Shown: positions 53,910 to 63,213, counted from the first letter of the stretch. The stretch: DNA of 64,000 nt from Pseudarthrobacter phenanthrenivorans Sphe3 (GCF_000189535.1 NC_015146.1:62001-126000); one strand, 5' to 3'. Notes: generated by a model not told the origin, from the letters alone. Numbers and translations: made by a program.

Positions 53910-54524
53910 GTGACACCTCAGCGTGCACCGTTCCGGTTGCTGCGCACGGCCGGCGTGGCGGCGTCGGTCACTTCCCTGGCCGCTGGAGCGCACCTGTTCG
54001 GCGGGGGCCGGCTTCCCCCGGCCCCTGTACTGGCAGCCTGCACCGCCCTGGTCGTCCTGGCCGTCGTGATTTTCACCCGCTGGAAGCTGCGGGCGCCCGT
54101 CCTGGGCATGGTCCTTACCGGCGGGCAGGTGCTGCTGCACTCACTGTTCTCTGCGCTCTCCGGTGCAGCAGCGGAAGCGTCATCGGTGCCCACTGCCCTG
54201 TCCGCGGGTCATCGGCACTCCGGATCGGGTGCCTTGGCTGCCACACCTGCGGCCTCGGAGATCCACCTGCACCTGCCCTGGGAAATCGGTCCTGCGATGC
54301 TCACCGCCCACCTTGCCGCGACACTGGCCACTGCCCTCATGCTGGCCAAGGGCGAAGCGGCCCTGTGGGCGCTGGCAGCCTGGCTCCGGCCGATCCTGTT
54401 CCCCGTCCCCGCCACCTTCGTTCACCCCGCGGCCGCGCCGGTCCTGAACCGGCGGCAAGCCCCTATACGGTGTCGACCCGTAGGGCGCGCACATCCGCGC
54501 CGCGGGCCGCCGGGCACCGCCTGA
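53910..54524 (+). CDS. Membrane protein of the copper island, unknown function (paralog 2)
   Basis: A 204-residue membrane protein with about four hydrophobic segments and His-containing loops (GHRHSGSG; EIHLHLPWE). The GTG start at 53910 has GGAAGGAG upstream. It is paralogous to 42892-43506 (shared GAHLFGGG, GQVLLHSLFS and EAALWALAAWL blocks, same length). It precedes copC. The family is not known to me by function. Confidence 0.7.
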   Translation: MTPQRAPFRLLRTAGVAASVTSLAAGAHLFGGGRLPPAPVLAACTALVVLAVVIFTRWKLRAPVLGMVLTGGQVLLHSLFSALSGAAAEASSVPTALSAGHRHSGSGALAATPAASEIHLHLPWEIGPAMLTAHLAATLATALMLAKGEAALWALAAWLRPILFPVPATFVHPAAAPVLNRRQAPIRCRPVGRAHPRRGPPGTA

Positions 54525-54618
54525 CCCACGCTTCACCGCCTCGTAACCACCACGGCCTCGCGCACCGGCGCGCGCTTAATGGAACGCCGGCACCACATTC
54601 TTACGAAGGAAAACCACC

Positions 54619-55230
54619 ATGAAACTCCGCCCCACTTACCGGTTCCGGCTCAGGTTGGCAGCTGTCGCAGCGCTGCTGGTTCCTGCCGCATTGACCGCTT
54701 CCCCCGCCCTGGCCCACGATGCCCTTTCATCAACGGCGCCGGCCCGGGATGCAGTAGTGACAACAGCGCCCGATGCTGTCTCGCTGACTCTGAATCAGCC
54801 ACCCACTGAATCCGGGTCCTTGAATTTGAGTGTCATCACCGTCACCGACGGTGCCGGGACCACCGTGTCCGACGGCACCGTAACGGTCGACGGGCCAACA
54901 TTGTCGACCAAGACCGCCCCCGGAGCACCCGGCACCTACACGGTTCTGTGGCGGGCCGTCTCCTCCGACGGGCACCCCATCGAAGGTAAGTACTCCTTCA
55001 CCGTCCAGGCACCGGCCGCGGCAGCACCAGTAGCGTCAGCGGCCCCCTCAACGGAAGCTGCCCCGTCGGCCGCCCCTACCGCGACCTCAGTTGCGAATGC
55101 GATGCCGACCGCCCCGCGGCCCAACGATGACAACGCGCCGCTGGCAGTGGGTATCGCGTTCGGGGCGCTGGCTGCAGCTCTGGGCATCACCATGTGGGTG
55201 CGGCGCAGAAAAGCCAACCGCGGAGCCTGA
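54619..55230 (+). CDS. copC: CopC-domain copper-binding protein
   Basis: A 203-residue protein with a signal peptide ending SPALA, then mature HDALSSTAPARDAVV, whose N-terminal His is a Cu(II) ligand, and a CopC beta-barrel with the second His in VSSDGHPIEGKYSF. A Pro/Ala linker and a C-terminal membrane helix (LAVGIAFGALAAALGITMWV) with a basic tail follow. It binds periplasmic-face copper and is expected to work with the CopD half of 49672-51747. Confidence 0.88.
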   Translation: MKLRPTYRFRLRLAAVAALLVPAALTASPALAHDALSSTAPARDAVVTTAPDAVSLTLNQPPTESGSLNLSVITVTDGAGTTVSDGTVTVDGPTLSTKTAPGAPGTYTVLWRAVSSDGHPIEGKYSFTVQAPAAAAPVASAAPSTEAAPSAAPTATSVANAMPTAPRPNDDNAPLAVGIAFGALAAALGITMWVRRRKANRGA

Positions 55231-55237
55231 CATCTCT

Positions 55238-55276
55238 TCACCCCTTCCGGCGTTCATTGAACACCGGAAGGGGTGA
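55238..55276. terminator. Terminator after copC
   Basis: Perfect 13-bp arms (TCACCCCTTCCGG and its inverse) around a 13-base loop immediately after the copC stop. It faces the convergent gene 55302-55778 and can serve both. Confidence 0.75.
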
Positions 55277-55301
55277 CGTGCTCCGATCGGTCCTCGTTGG
55301 T

Positions 55302-55778
55302 TCAGGGCCGGGGTTCAATTGTCCTGTCGCTGGCAGCACGCCGGCCGGCGAGCATCCTGAGCACGATCGCTGTTACGGCTGCGATTGCCATGGCCGCGAA
55401 GCACACCGCTCCGGCGTTGTAGAGGATCTGGGCGAACCCGGGCAGCGGCGCCGACACGTCAGCGGCGATCATGATCGAGGCATAGTAGGCGGCCGTCGCG
55501 GCCAGCCATAGCCCACCAGCTACCACGATTGCCACTGACCAGCGTGAGAACCAGCGCTTCCCAGCCTGATAAGAAACAGCAACAGCGAGCAGGACCACCC
55601 CGGCAACGGCCAGCAGTTGGGCAGGCAGCAGAAACGGGCCGGCGATAAGGCCGACCGGGAGGCAGAGCCCACCAATCATCAGCAGCCGGCGGGCAGCCAG
55701 AGGCATGCCCCCGGACTGCGCCGGGGTGGGGTTTGCCGCGGTCCGCGGGGCCTCGGGCGTGGTGTTTTCCGATGTCAT
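55302..55778 (-). CDS. Membrane protein of unknown function
   Basis: A 158-residue protein with a hydrophilic start (TSENTTPEAPRTAANPTPAQ), about four hydrophobic segments and a basic C-terminus (LRMLAGRRAASDRTIEPRP). The ATG at 55778 has AAGGGAAAA upstream. It is divergent from the MntR-like gene. The family is not recognised. Confidence 0.6.
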   Translation of the reverse strand: MTSENTTPEAPRTAANPTPAQSGGMPLAARRLLMIGGLCLPVGLIAGPFLLPAQLLAVAGVVLLAVAVSYQAGKRWFSRWSVAIVVAGGLWLAATAAYYASIMIAADVSAPLPGFAQILYNAGAVCFAAMAIAAVTAIVLRMLAGRRAASDRTIEPRP

Positions 55779-55949
55779 CGCTTTTCCCTTGATCATTCGT
55801 CGTGCATCTGGCCCGTTGCGGCCGCAAGAGCAGATCGTCAGGCGCGTGCTTCCCGGGCCCCTGACGACAGTACAGGACCAGGTGGATCGACAAGTCCAGA
55901 CTATCCTGCCCGGACGGCCGCTCCGGCGCCGGTCGTTAGTATCAGAACC

Positions 55950-56627
55950 ATGCCTTTTTCGGATCTGACTTCCTCTGCCCAGGACTATCTGAAGCTGATC
56001 TGGACCGGCACCGAGCGGTCCGACGTTCCGGTGACGATCGGCTGGCTGGCCAAAGGCCTGGGCGTCAGTGCCTCCACCGCTTCTGAAGGAGTCCGCAAAC
56101 TGGCCGACGCGGGCCTTGTCACCCACGCCCGGTACGGACATGTGGAACTGACAGCTGCCGGCCGGGAGCACGCCGTGGTCATGGTACGAAGGCACCGGCT
56201 CCTTGAGACGTTCCTGGTTCAAATATTGGGCTACAGCTGGGATGAGGTCCACGACGAGGCAGACGTCCTGGAACATGCCGTCTCCGAAACCATGATCACC
56301 AGGCTCGACCAGCTCCTGGGCCATCCGGCACGCGACCCGCATGGAGACCCGATCCCCCCAACGGAACCTGCGGCAGAGCCGGGTGCTGAAATCCCACTCT
56401 CCGCGGCACCAGTTGGGCCGGCGCTGACCCTTGTCCGTGTCTCTGATGCCGACCCTGCCCTGCTCAAATACTGCGCCGGTCTGGGACTACTGCCCGGAAC
56501 GGACCTAACGGTCCTCGAACCCCGGCCCTTCGCAGCAGGAACGACTATCCGTTTAGCCGGGCACGATGCGGGCATCGAGATCGGCCCGGAGGCAGCGGAG
56601 GCGGTCTGGGTAACAACACGCAGCTAA
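55950..56627 (+). CDS. mntR: DtxR/MntR-family metalloregulator
   Basis: A 225-residue regulator. The winged HTH is in YLKLIWTGTE and LGVSASTASEGVRKLADAGL, the metal-binding and dimerisation helices carry ETFLVQILGYSWDEVHDEAD and the His/Glu of LEHAVSETM, and a C-terminal SH3-like/FeoA domain follows a linker (LLPGTDLTVLEPRP). It binds Mn(II) or Fe(II) and represses uptake genes. The convergent neighbour is an Nramp Mn transporter, which favours Mn. Confidence 0.82.
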   Translation: MPFSDLTSSAQDYLKLIWTGTERSDVPVTIGWLAKGLGVSASTASEGVRKLADAGLVTHARYGHVELTAAGREHAVVMVRRHRLLETFLVQILGYSWDEVHDEADVLEHAVSETMITRLDQLLGHPARDPHGDPIPPTEPAAEPGAEIPLSAAPVGPALTLVRVSDADPALLKYCAGLGLLPGTDLTVLEPRPFAAGTTIRLAGHDAGIEIGPEAAEAVWVTTRS

Positions 56628-56652
56628 CCCAGCCCGGGAACCGGGTTGTTAG
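56624..56652. terminator. Possible terminator between mntR and mntH
   Basis: CTAACCC and GGGTTGTTAG form imperfect arms in the 21-bp gap between two convergent genes. Confidence 0.35.
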
Positions 56653-57899
56653 GACTGCCCGGTGAAGGTTAGAAAAATGAGGACGCAGTTAAGCCCGACG
56701 ATCAGCGTCGCACTGGTCCACCCGGCGATCTTCAACGGGGTGGAGTCAGTATGGATACCCATCACCTCGCGCTTGCCCGTCAACCTGATCAGCGGAATCA
56801 ACGCGAAAGGTATCCCGAAGCTGAGCAGGACCTGGCTCAGCACGAGCGCCAGGGTCGGTTCAATGCCCGCCCCCAGAATCACCAGGGCGGGAATCAACGT
56901 AATTACCCGGCGGGTGAGCAGCGGCACCCGCACCTTCAGCAACCCGCCCATGATGGTCGCCCCCGCGTAGCAGCCCACGGAGGTCGAAGCGAGCCCTGAA
57001 GCAAGCAGCCCGATCGCGAAGACGACACCGATCACCGGTCCCAAAGCCGCGGTAACAGCCGAGTGGGCCCCGGCAATGGTGTCGGTGCCTTCCACACCCC
57101 GCAGGCTCGACGCTGCCAGCAACAGCATCGCGATGTTCACCACGCCCGCCAGCATCAAAGCTCCTGCCACATCGAAACGGGTGGCCCGGATAAGCCTGAT
57201 GCGCACCATCGGGTCAGGAGAGAATCCGTGCCGATCACGGGCCAGGGCCGAATGCAGGTAAATCGCGTGGGGCATGACCGTGGCGCCGAGCATGCTGGCC
57301 GCGAGCAGGACGGTGTCCGTCCCTTCGAACCGCGGCACCAGCCCGCCCAGTGCGCTTCCGGCATCAGGTGGGTTCACAAATAGGCCGGAGACGAATCCCA
57401 CGGCGATGACCCCGAGCAGGGTCAGGATCGCCAACTCGAAGGATTTTTGGCTGCGGTGTGACTGCAGTGCCAGCAACAGCATGGACGCCACACCGATGAT
57501 GATCCCGCCGGTCAGCAACGGAATCCCGAACAACAGGTTCAACGCCACGGCGCCGCCAATAACCTCTGCCATGTCCGTCGCCCCCGCGACAATCTCCGCC
57601 TGAGCCCAATACGCCCGGCGCCGCTTGGTCCCCAGTCGCTTGCCTAGGATTTCCGGCAGGCTCAGGCCGGTTGCCAGCCCCAGCTTGGCTGACTGGTACT
57701 GCACGAGGACCGCCATGGCGTTCGCGGCGACTAACACCCACACCAGCAAATATCCGAAGCTTGCCCCGGCGGTCAGGTTGGCAGCGACGTTGCCCGGATC
57801 GACATACGCAATGGCGGCTACAAACGCCGGCCCCAGCAATAGCAACCGCGACCATACCCGAGGGGTTACTGGGCGATCGGTAAGAGTGGGGACTGCCAT
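56649..57899 (-). CDS. mntH: Nramp-family Mn(II)/divalent metal transporter
   Basis: A 416-residue protein with eleven or so membrane segments. The Nramp metal-site motif YVDPGNVAANLTAG is in the first helix and MPHAIYLHS in helix 6, with the usual family ALLLGxxxMP pattern before it. It imports Mn(II), possibly Fe(II), with protons. It starts with ATG at 57899. It is probably controlled by the MntR-like protein 55950-56627. Confidence 0.92.
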   Translation of the reverse strand: MAVPTLTDRPVTPRVWSRLLLLGPAFVAAIAYVDPGNVAANLTAGASFGYLLVWVLVAANAMAVLVQYQSAKLGLATGLSLPEILGKRLGTKRRRAYWAQAEIVAGATDMAEVIGGAVALNLLFGIPLLTGGIIIGVASMLLLALQSHRSQKSFELAILTLLGVIAVGFVSGLFVNPPDAGSALGGLVPRFEGTDTVLLAASMLGATVMPHAIYLHSALARDRHGFSPDPMVRIRLIRATRFDVAGALMLAGVVNIAMLLLAASSLRGVEGTDTIAGAHSAVTAALGPVIGVVFAIGLLASGLASTSVGCYAGATIMGGLLKVRVPLLTRRVITLIPALVILGAGIEPTLALVLSQVLLSFGIPFALIPLIRLTGKREVMGIHTDSTPLKIAGWTSATLIVGLNCVLIFLTFTGQS

Positions 57900-58511
57900 G
57901 ATGTAATCCTCGTCATTGGGGGACTGACTGATACGACGAGGATAATCGAATTTAGGGGTACCGAAAAGTAGTTTTTAGGCAGCCCTACGCTGTGTCCTTG
58001 TTCAGTTGGCCGGCGGGGTCACGAAGGCGCAGACAAGATGTTGTCCCAGGCCGGCGCCAGGGCTGCGGCGGCCCGGACCAGATGTTCCGGGCAGTTCCAG
58101 TCGATGCGGTTTTTGAGGTCAATGCCGTTCCCGGACCGGTGGGCCCCGTTCTTCGAACCCACCATGAGACTCAACGATGTCTACGCCTACCCCACCAAGC
58201 ACTTCGACTTCCACGCCCGCCAACTCAGACTTTGACGTCAAGCTAGGGCACACCCCAACCTGACGTCAGCCAGAGCCGGAAAGGACGTCAGAGTAGGGTC
58301 CAAAGGAGCTTACTGCACGCCCTTGGCGCGTGGTTCTTAGATCTCAGCCTGACGAAGTCCAAGCGCAGTAGGTAGGTCCTGTCATTTGCAGAAGTCGTCT
58401 GCATGGGCTGTCAGGAGTCCTCCGCACCCTCTCCAGGGACCACCCCGTCATAATGTCCATGCAGAAGGACCGGGGGTCCTGTCAGTCCAGGGCGTAACCG
58501 TTCGGCATTCT
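57900..58511. other. mntH upstream region, remnant and TGACGTCA repeats
   Basis: A partly palindromic AT-rich stretch (about 57945-57985, centred on GGGGTACC) just upstream of mntH is a candidate MntR site. From about 58110 to 58235 a plus-strand frame ends FFEPTMRLNDVYAYPTKHFD and FHARQLRL, probably the tail of a broken gene of unknown family. The 8-bp palindrome TGACGTCA occurs at 58233-58240 and 58261-58268, with GACGTCA again at 58284-58290. No intact gene was seen. Confidence 0.45.
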
Positions 58512-60590
58512 TTAAGGCCTCTGCCAGTCCTCGGCGACTTGCTGCCAGGTCGTATTTGGGCCCGTCTGCCTTATCCAAGAGTTCCAGAATTCAGGATCGG
58601 ACGAACGTGGACGATCGCCTTCGGCCAGTTCCCGCATTTCCACCAGAACCGGCAACTCGGTAGCCCACCCCAGAAGAATCGCCTGCCGCGACGGCAGGCT
58701 CGGTAGCTCCTGAAATATGCCACCCAGGCTATCGGGGACCATCCGCTGGACTAGATCTTGATCGCGGTCATTTACCAAGCGATGCAGCAGAAACGTGTTG
58801 CATTGCGCCAGCACCGTGGTCGAGAGTTCGGAAGGTCGTTGAGAAGAAACAACAAGGCCAAGCCCGAACTTGCGACCTTCGCGGGCAATCTTCTCAAAAG
58901 TTGCCCGGCACAGGGCGGCGGCAGAAAGTTCTCCGGACTCCTCGGATGTGGGTCTACGGATGAAGTTATGGGCCTCTTCGAGGACCATGGCGACTGGTAG
59001 CGTGTCCTGATCGAGCCGTCGAAGACGCTGCAAGGCCTCGAATGTGAGGCGGGCGAATGCTGCGATGCTGAGCGTCAATACGTCGGATGGCACCAACGAC
59101 AAATCGATGATTGTGATTTGTCCTTTGGGCGAGTTCACGAGGCCAATGTGCTCTTCAAGCCACTTGGCCAGATCCCTATCACCCTCTGGAGCGATGATGG
59201 GTTTGAGTCGGCGGTCTCCCACGATCTCGTGGATTCGAAGTGTCAGGCCGGACATATACTTCGCGTTGTCCGCCATGTCGGTAGTAGTCAGCAGTGCGTT
59301 GAGCTGGCCGGGCATGTCCTCCAGCCGGAACGGGACCGGAGAGTCGATGTTGATGTCGTACTGGATCGGGTCGGATTCCAGGTCTGAGACGATGGCGTCA
59401 ATTCTCGGCAAGAATTCGGTGAGCGACTGCACGGAGAACGCCGAGTAGTAGGTGCGGCCGCTGCTTACGGATTCGTGTGATTGATGTAGCGTCCTAGCGG
59501 CCTGGACTATTGGAAGGATTCTTCCGTCCTCCGCTTGATGAGGCTGCAGGTCCTCCGCCATTGCCTTAAGAAGCTGGCCGCAGTTCTGTTTTCCAGGGAA
59601 ATCCGCGACCCCGGCCGGACCGTTTTCAATCATTGTCCACAGGAGCTGCCGATAGGCTCGGAGCTTTGAGAATAGGGAGCGGTGGGACGAATTGGCGGCC
59701 GCTGCCCCGGACCTCAGATGTCTTAGAACCTGGTGGAGCGCCGGCCGTTGAGTGGCTGATGCGGCACCGGTGAACGTTGCCCATTCTCTGGAGTTCCACA
59801 TCCAGCTTGGCAGATTGAAATGGCTGGCGGTTGCACCTGCCTGGGCACCGGTGCCGTCGTCAGGTCCAAGATTGTCTGGCGATACTTGAAACAATCGAAC
59901 ATGATCGTTGTCTTTAAAGGCCGGGGCGTATTCGCCGTTCGGGTCTAGGACGATGAAGTGAGTGTTCGGTGATTCACCGTCGTTCATGGATGATCTGGCT
60001 GCTTCGTGTGACCATCGGATGAGTCCGGCGACGGAACACGACTTTCCGCTGCCTGTGTTGCCGAGGACAGCCAGGTGTCGACCAAATAGGCGATCAGGAT
60101 CGACCAACACCTTCGTCGAGTCTGCTAACGGCGCTGTGCCAATGTGAACTCTGCCATGACCGGCCGTTCCAACCACCGCTCGAAGCTCGGCGCTGGTCGG
60201 TAGTGCGACCTCGCAGCCAACAGGCGGGAATGCAGAAACCCCGCGGTTGAGCCGCAAAATATCTCGCCCGGAGGTGAACTGGAGCGTCCCGATAGGGCTG
60301 GCTGTAAGCCTGCGAACGGGATAGGGGAGATCGATGATGCTTTGATCTGGGTTTCGACGCAGGGGCACGATGGCAGGGTCCATCCAAATAGCCGTGACCG
60401 TTGCGACCAGCATTCCCGATCCAATAGGGATGACTACATAGCCGTTAATCCTCGGAAAGCGCTGAATGCTCGGCCCGAATGCCGTCGCCTGCGGCGCCTC
60501 GGTCTCGAGGAGTACTTTGATCTCGCTGGCACGAACTGATTCCACTCGGCCGATGACACGGGCCGCAGCTTCAGAGACGGGTGTGTTCAT
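58512..60590 (-). CDS. HerA-like hexameric ATPase of a SIR2-HerA defence pair
   Basis: A 692-residue protein. An N-terminal HAS-barrel-like region (about 10-110) precedes the DUF87/HerA ATPase with Walker A LGNTGSGKS (177-184), FIVLDPNGEY at about 213-221, Walker B VAMVLEEAHNFI (Glu538-Glu539) and an arginine-containing FGLGLVVSSQRPSELS sensor region. HerA proteins form hexameric DNA translocases. In SIR2-HerA anti-phage systems they assemble with SIR2 NADases. Its start overlaps the SIR2 gene stop by 4 bp. Confidence 0.88.
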   Translation of the reverse strand: MNTPVSEAAARVIGRVESVRASEIKVLLETEAPQATAFGPSIQRFPRINGYVVIPIGSGMLVATVTAIWMDPAIVPLRRNPDQSIIDLPYPVRRLTASPIGTLQFTSGRDILRLNRGVSAFPPVGCEVALPTSAELRAVVGTAGHGRVHIGTAPLADSTKVLVDPDRLFGRHLAVLGNTGSGKSCSVAGLIRWSHEAARSSMNDGESPNTHFIVLDPNGEYAPAFKDNDHVRLFQVSPDNLGPDDGTGAQAGATASHFNLPSWMWNSREWATFTGAASATQRPALHQVLRHLRSGAAAANSSHRSLFSKLRAYRQLLWTMIENGPAGVADFPGKQNCGQLLKAMAEDLQPHQAEDGRILPIVQAARTLHQSHESVSSGRTYYSAFSVQSLTEFLPRIDAIVSDLESDPIQYDINIDSPVPFRLEDMPGQLNALLTTTDMADNAKYMSGLTLRIHEIVGDRRLKPIIAPEGDRDLAKWLEEHIGLVNSPKGQITIIDLSLVPSDVLTLSIAAFARLTFEALQRLRRLDQDTLPVAMVLEEAHNFIRRPTSEESGELSAAALCRATFEKIAREGRKFGLGLVVSSQRPSELSTTVLAQCNTFLLHRLVNDRDQDLVQRMVPDSLGGIFQELPSLPSRQAILLGWATELPVLVEMRELAEGDRPRSSDPEFWNSWIRQTGPNTTWQQVAEDWQRP

Positions 60591-61846
60591 GAGTCTCCGC
60601 TGGCATCTCGTGAAGAATCAGCTAAAGAAGGTTTTGCCGCATCTACGGTGGAACGATAGTTCCCTTGCCTGCGTACTAGCGGTTCTGATGAAAGCCTCGG
60701 AAGCCAGCTTCCGATGGCATCAATCGTTGCGTATTGCGATCCTACGAACGCTGAAATTTGCGTATTGGTGCTGAACTCCCCGAGACAATTGTCGATGGAT
60801 TGAGATGCGTCAAAACTGCAGACAACCACGTGTGTCGAGGGAATGGTCAACATGTCCTGGATGATGCGGTTGACATGTGAATCACCGAAGCCATATCCGA
60901 ACGTAAATAGCACTGAGTGCGGCCGACATACAGCCGAGGCGAAATCTCGAAAGAGTTCGGCGTACGGGTACAGCTGAGTTTCGATGTCCTTGGTGCTTCG
61001 CGGATAAATCAGGACGTTCTGCGACCATGGGCTTGGAGAGGTGCCAAGCTTCGCCCCGAATGGAACCATCGTTTTATGGACTCCCTGGGACTCGGACCAT
61101 TTCCAATCTAATGAGCCGTGGAGTTTGCCCAAATGCAGCACGCCTTCGAGATAACGTGGTTCACCGCGGGCACCTGGCGGGTTGTAGTGCATGTCGACGT
61201 CGAGCCGGGAAGCGCGGAACTTGGGCTCAAGTCCACCAACAAACCGGTCAAGCGGCCGCAGGCCTAGTTGATCACATAGATGTTCAAGGAGCCTGTCGTA
61301 ATTCGTGGTGAACAGGTTAAGACGCTCGCGGCCGCCGGGGCGCGCCGCGAAAGCGAGGAGAAACCGGGCAGCTGAATTGAGCGCCGTTTGATACTTCTCC
61401 GTACCGACTGCACCACGGAGGGCACGCTCGAAATCTAGGACTGATCTCAAGAGCAGCTCAAACTCTGCTTCGACACTGGCCTTCAGGACGCTGGTCTCGT
61501 TTTGGTTCGGTTGGATGATGGCGAGTCCGTCAAGGACCGTCTGGGCGCTGCGCAGCTTGTCTTCAATGTTTGGCTTGTCGCCGCGACCCATGCGGGCAGA
61601 CGTCGCAGCCGCGTCCTCAAGTATTTGTTGGGTGAAATTTCCGAACTCAGACTCTCCAACCATGGACGGTGCTTCAAGTCCCGCATTGAATGCCACCCCT
61701 GTGGTTAGGCCATTGCCCGTTAATAGCGACAGATGCTCGCCGTCAAGCAACGCTGCCAGCCAAGATTTGATGCGTTCCGAACTTTGATCACTTGAAGGTT
61801 CGTCGACGACTTCCCCTCCGAGCCATACCCCCATGCCGTTTCCCAT
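60587..61846 (-). CDS. SIR2-family NADase of a SIR2-HerA defence pair
   Basis: A 419-residue SIR2_2-type protein. The NAD pocket motifs are LLTGNGLTTG (41-50) and FTTNYDRLLE (179-188, with the Asn-Tyr-Asp of the family), the catalytic His243 is in LGKLHGSLDW, and a late FGYGFGDSHVN (316-326) is the third conserved block of the defence-type SIR2 proteins. These enzymes degrade NAD+ on phage infection and stop growth. The start could be ATG 61846 or ATG 61834 with GGGAAACGG before it. Confidence 0.88.
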   Translation of the reverse strand: MGNGMGVWLGGEVVDEPSSDQSSERIKSWLAALLDGEHLSLLTGNGLTTGVAFNAGLEAPSMVGESEFGNFTQQILEDAAATSARMGRGDKPNIEDKLRSAQTVLDGLAIIQPNQNETSVLKASVEAEFELLLRSVLDFERALRGAVGTEKYQTALNSAARFLLAFAARPGGRERLNLFTTNYDRLLEHLCDQLGLRPLDRFVGGLEPKFRASRLDVDMHYNPPGARGEPRYLEGVLHLGKLHGSLDWKWSESQGVHKTMVPFGAKLGTSPSPWSQNVLIYPRSTKDIETQLYPYAELFRDFASAVCRPHSVLFTFGYGFGDSHVNRIIQDMLTIPSTHVVVCSFDASQSIDNCLGEFSTNTQISAFVGSQYATIDAIGSWLPRLSSEPLVRRQGNYRSTVDAAKPSLADSSRDASGDS

Positions 61847-61975
61847 TCGGCCAGACTAACGGATTGGACCGACACGACTTGACCCCGTGCTCAGACGCCT
61901 CACGCCGCAGCCACCGGCCGCACGAACGCCTGTCTGATGGTCCCGAACGCCTATAGTCCGTAACGCCGGCCGCGG

Positions 61976-62067
61976 TTCGTGCAGGCGACATCAGCCAAAA
62001 TGACGGTTGGTGCAGGCCACTTCGAACAAAACGACCGTTTGTGCAGACGACTTCTGAAAATCACTGG
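61976..62067. repeat. Three imperfect 30-31-bp tandem repeats
   Basis: Units 61976-62006, 62007-62037 and 62038-62067 share TT-x-GTGCAG-x-C-x-AC-x-TC, then AAAA and AC near the end. The repeats are adjacent without spacers. They lie in the 296-bp gap upstream of the SIR2 gene, about 75 bp after the stop of the 62143-63030 gene. They may be a binding-site array or the end repeats of a mobile element. Confidence 0.75.
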
Positions 62068-62142
62068 TCCGCCGTTTCCAGCCCTTCGAGCGTGCCTTTT
62101 TCGCGTGCCGCGAAAGGCAACTCGTGTACGTGTCTCAAAGGA

Positions 62143-63030
62143 CTAAGACTGTTCATAAACCTGCGTCAGCTCGTACATCCGGCACCATATCGTGCTGGTT
62201 TTGTCTAGAGTTTCCTCAAGTACCTGCTGAAGCTCAGGAGCTAGGTATCCGAATGCTTCGTCCATAGCATCAGCGGTCTCAAGGACAGGGACCATGGAGA
62301 ATTGCGTCTGATATTCGGGGTCCCAGACCACCCCTGCAGCATCACCGCTAAGGAACTGTTCATGGAAGCGTTCGAGCATGCTCTCAATCTCGTCCTCCCA
62401 CCCCTGGGTAAATCCTCCGGACCACCGAACGCTGGAGTCTTCACGAGACACCCAAGGCACGCCGAGCGAAACCTCTTCAAGAAAGGCTGGCGCCCCATCA
62501 CTGTCCGCGACGATCATGGCGACATCAGCAAAGTCAAACTCCAGATTGCCAAGAACCCGCCACTCGCGCTCCCAGCGCCAATCGTTTGGATTCCTGCCCT
62601 GGAGACTTCCGACACGCTCGACAAAAGGTGTTAGCTTCCAAATCGGCGAATGTTTGTTGTCGCGGGCTTCCGCCATCGCAGTAGCGAGAGCATCCCACTG
62701 AGGGGATGGATCGCTGACGTACCAAACAGGTTGTGCATTGAACTTCGCGCGGAGGCGTTCCTTATCGAAGACAATCCCCCAAGGACGTTTAGAGGTCATG
62801 CGGGATAGCTCTTGAAGCGGGATCTCCGTTAGACATACGGACCGGTGCCTATTGCGCACCTCGCTAAAATTCCGCCCAGCTCCGTAGGGCACCCGCGCTT
62901 CGATTATGCAGGTCTTGAGAATGGAGACTAGGTCTTCTTCAGAACGAGTGAGGTGAACCAGCCAGCGAGATAGATCAGATGCGTTGCCGTGCTGAGTCGT
63001 ACCCTGCCAGCCAGGCTTCACTTGGCTCAT
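62143..63030 (-). CDS. AbiGi/DUF2971-like protein, possible defence component
   Basis: A 295-residue soluble protein. The N-terminal LSRWLVHLTRSEEDLVSIL, then VCLTEIPLQELSR, RPWGIVFDKERLRAK and WEREWRVLGNLEFDFADVAM recall the layout of AbiGi/DUF2971 proteins (a 'lives-or-fetches' opening, an IPL turn, GIVF strand and EREWR motif). The assignment is by memory of pattern and is weak. The start at 63030 is preferred over the longer upstream frame because GGACGGAACG precedes it. It is co-directional with SIR2 and HerA, 296 bp upstream of them. Confidence 0.5.
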   Translation of the reverse strand: MSQVKPGWQGTTQHGNASDLSRWLVHLTRSEEDLVSILKTCIIEARVPYGAGRNFSEVRNRHRSVCLTEIPLQELSRMTSKRPWGIVFDKERLRAKFNAQPVWYVSDPSPQWDALATAMAEARDNKHSPIWKLTPFVERVGSLQGRNPNDWRWEREWRVLGNLEFDFADVAMIVADSDGAPAFLEEVSLGVPWVSREDSSVRWSGGFTQGWEDEIESMLERFHEQFLSGDAAGVVWDPEYQTQFSMVPVLETADAMDEAFGYLAPELQQVLEETLDKTSTIWCRMYELTQVYEQS

Positions 63031-63213
63031 CGTTCCGTCCCGAGAGTGAGGTAGGGCGGGTGGGCAACAAGGTTTCGCATAGCAGAATCTTAGGGTGTAG
63101 TCGGACCCTTCCCGTGCCGGTTCTAGTCCTTTCCCACTAGCGCAAGGGCAGGAATGCAGGTCACCTGAGTCGGGCAATTAGTTCGGCTGTCCGCAGCCGG
63201 GGACAATCCTGAT

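Noticed and set aside
61976..62067. CRISPR array
   Set aside because: The three repeats are directly adjacent and imperfect, with no unique spacers and no cas genes nearby.
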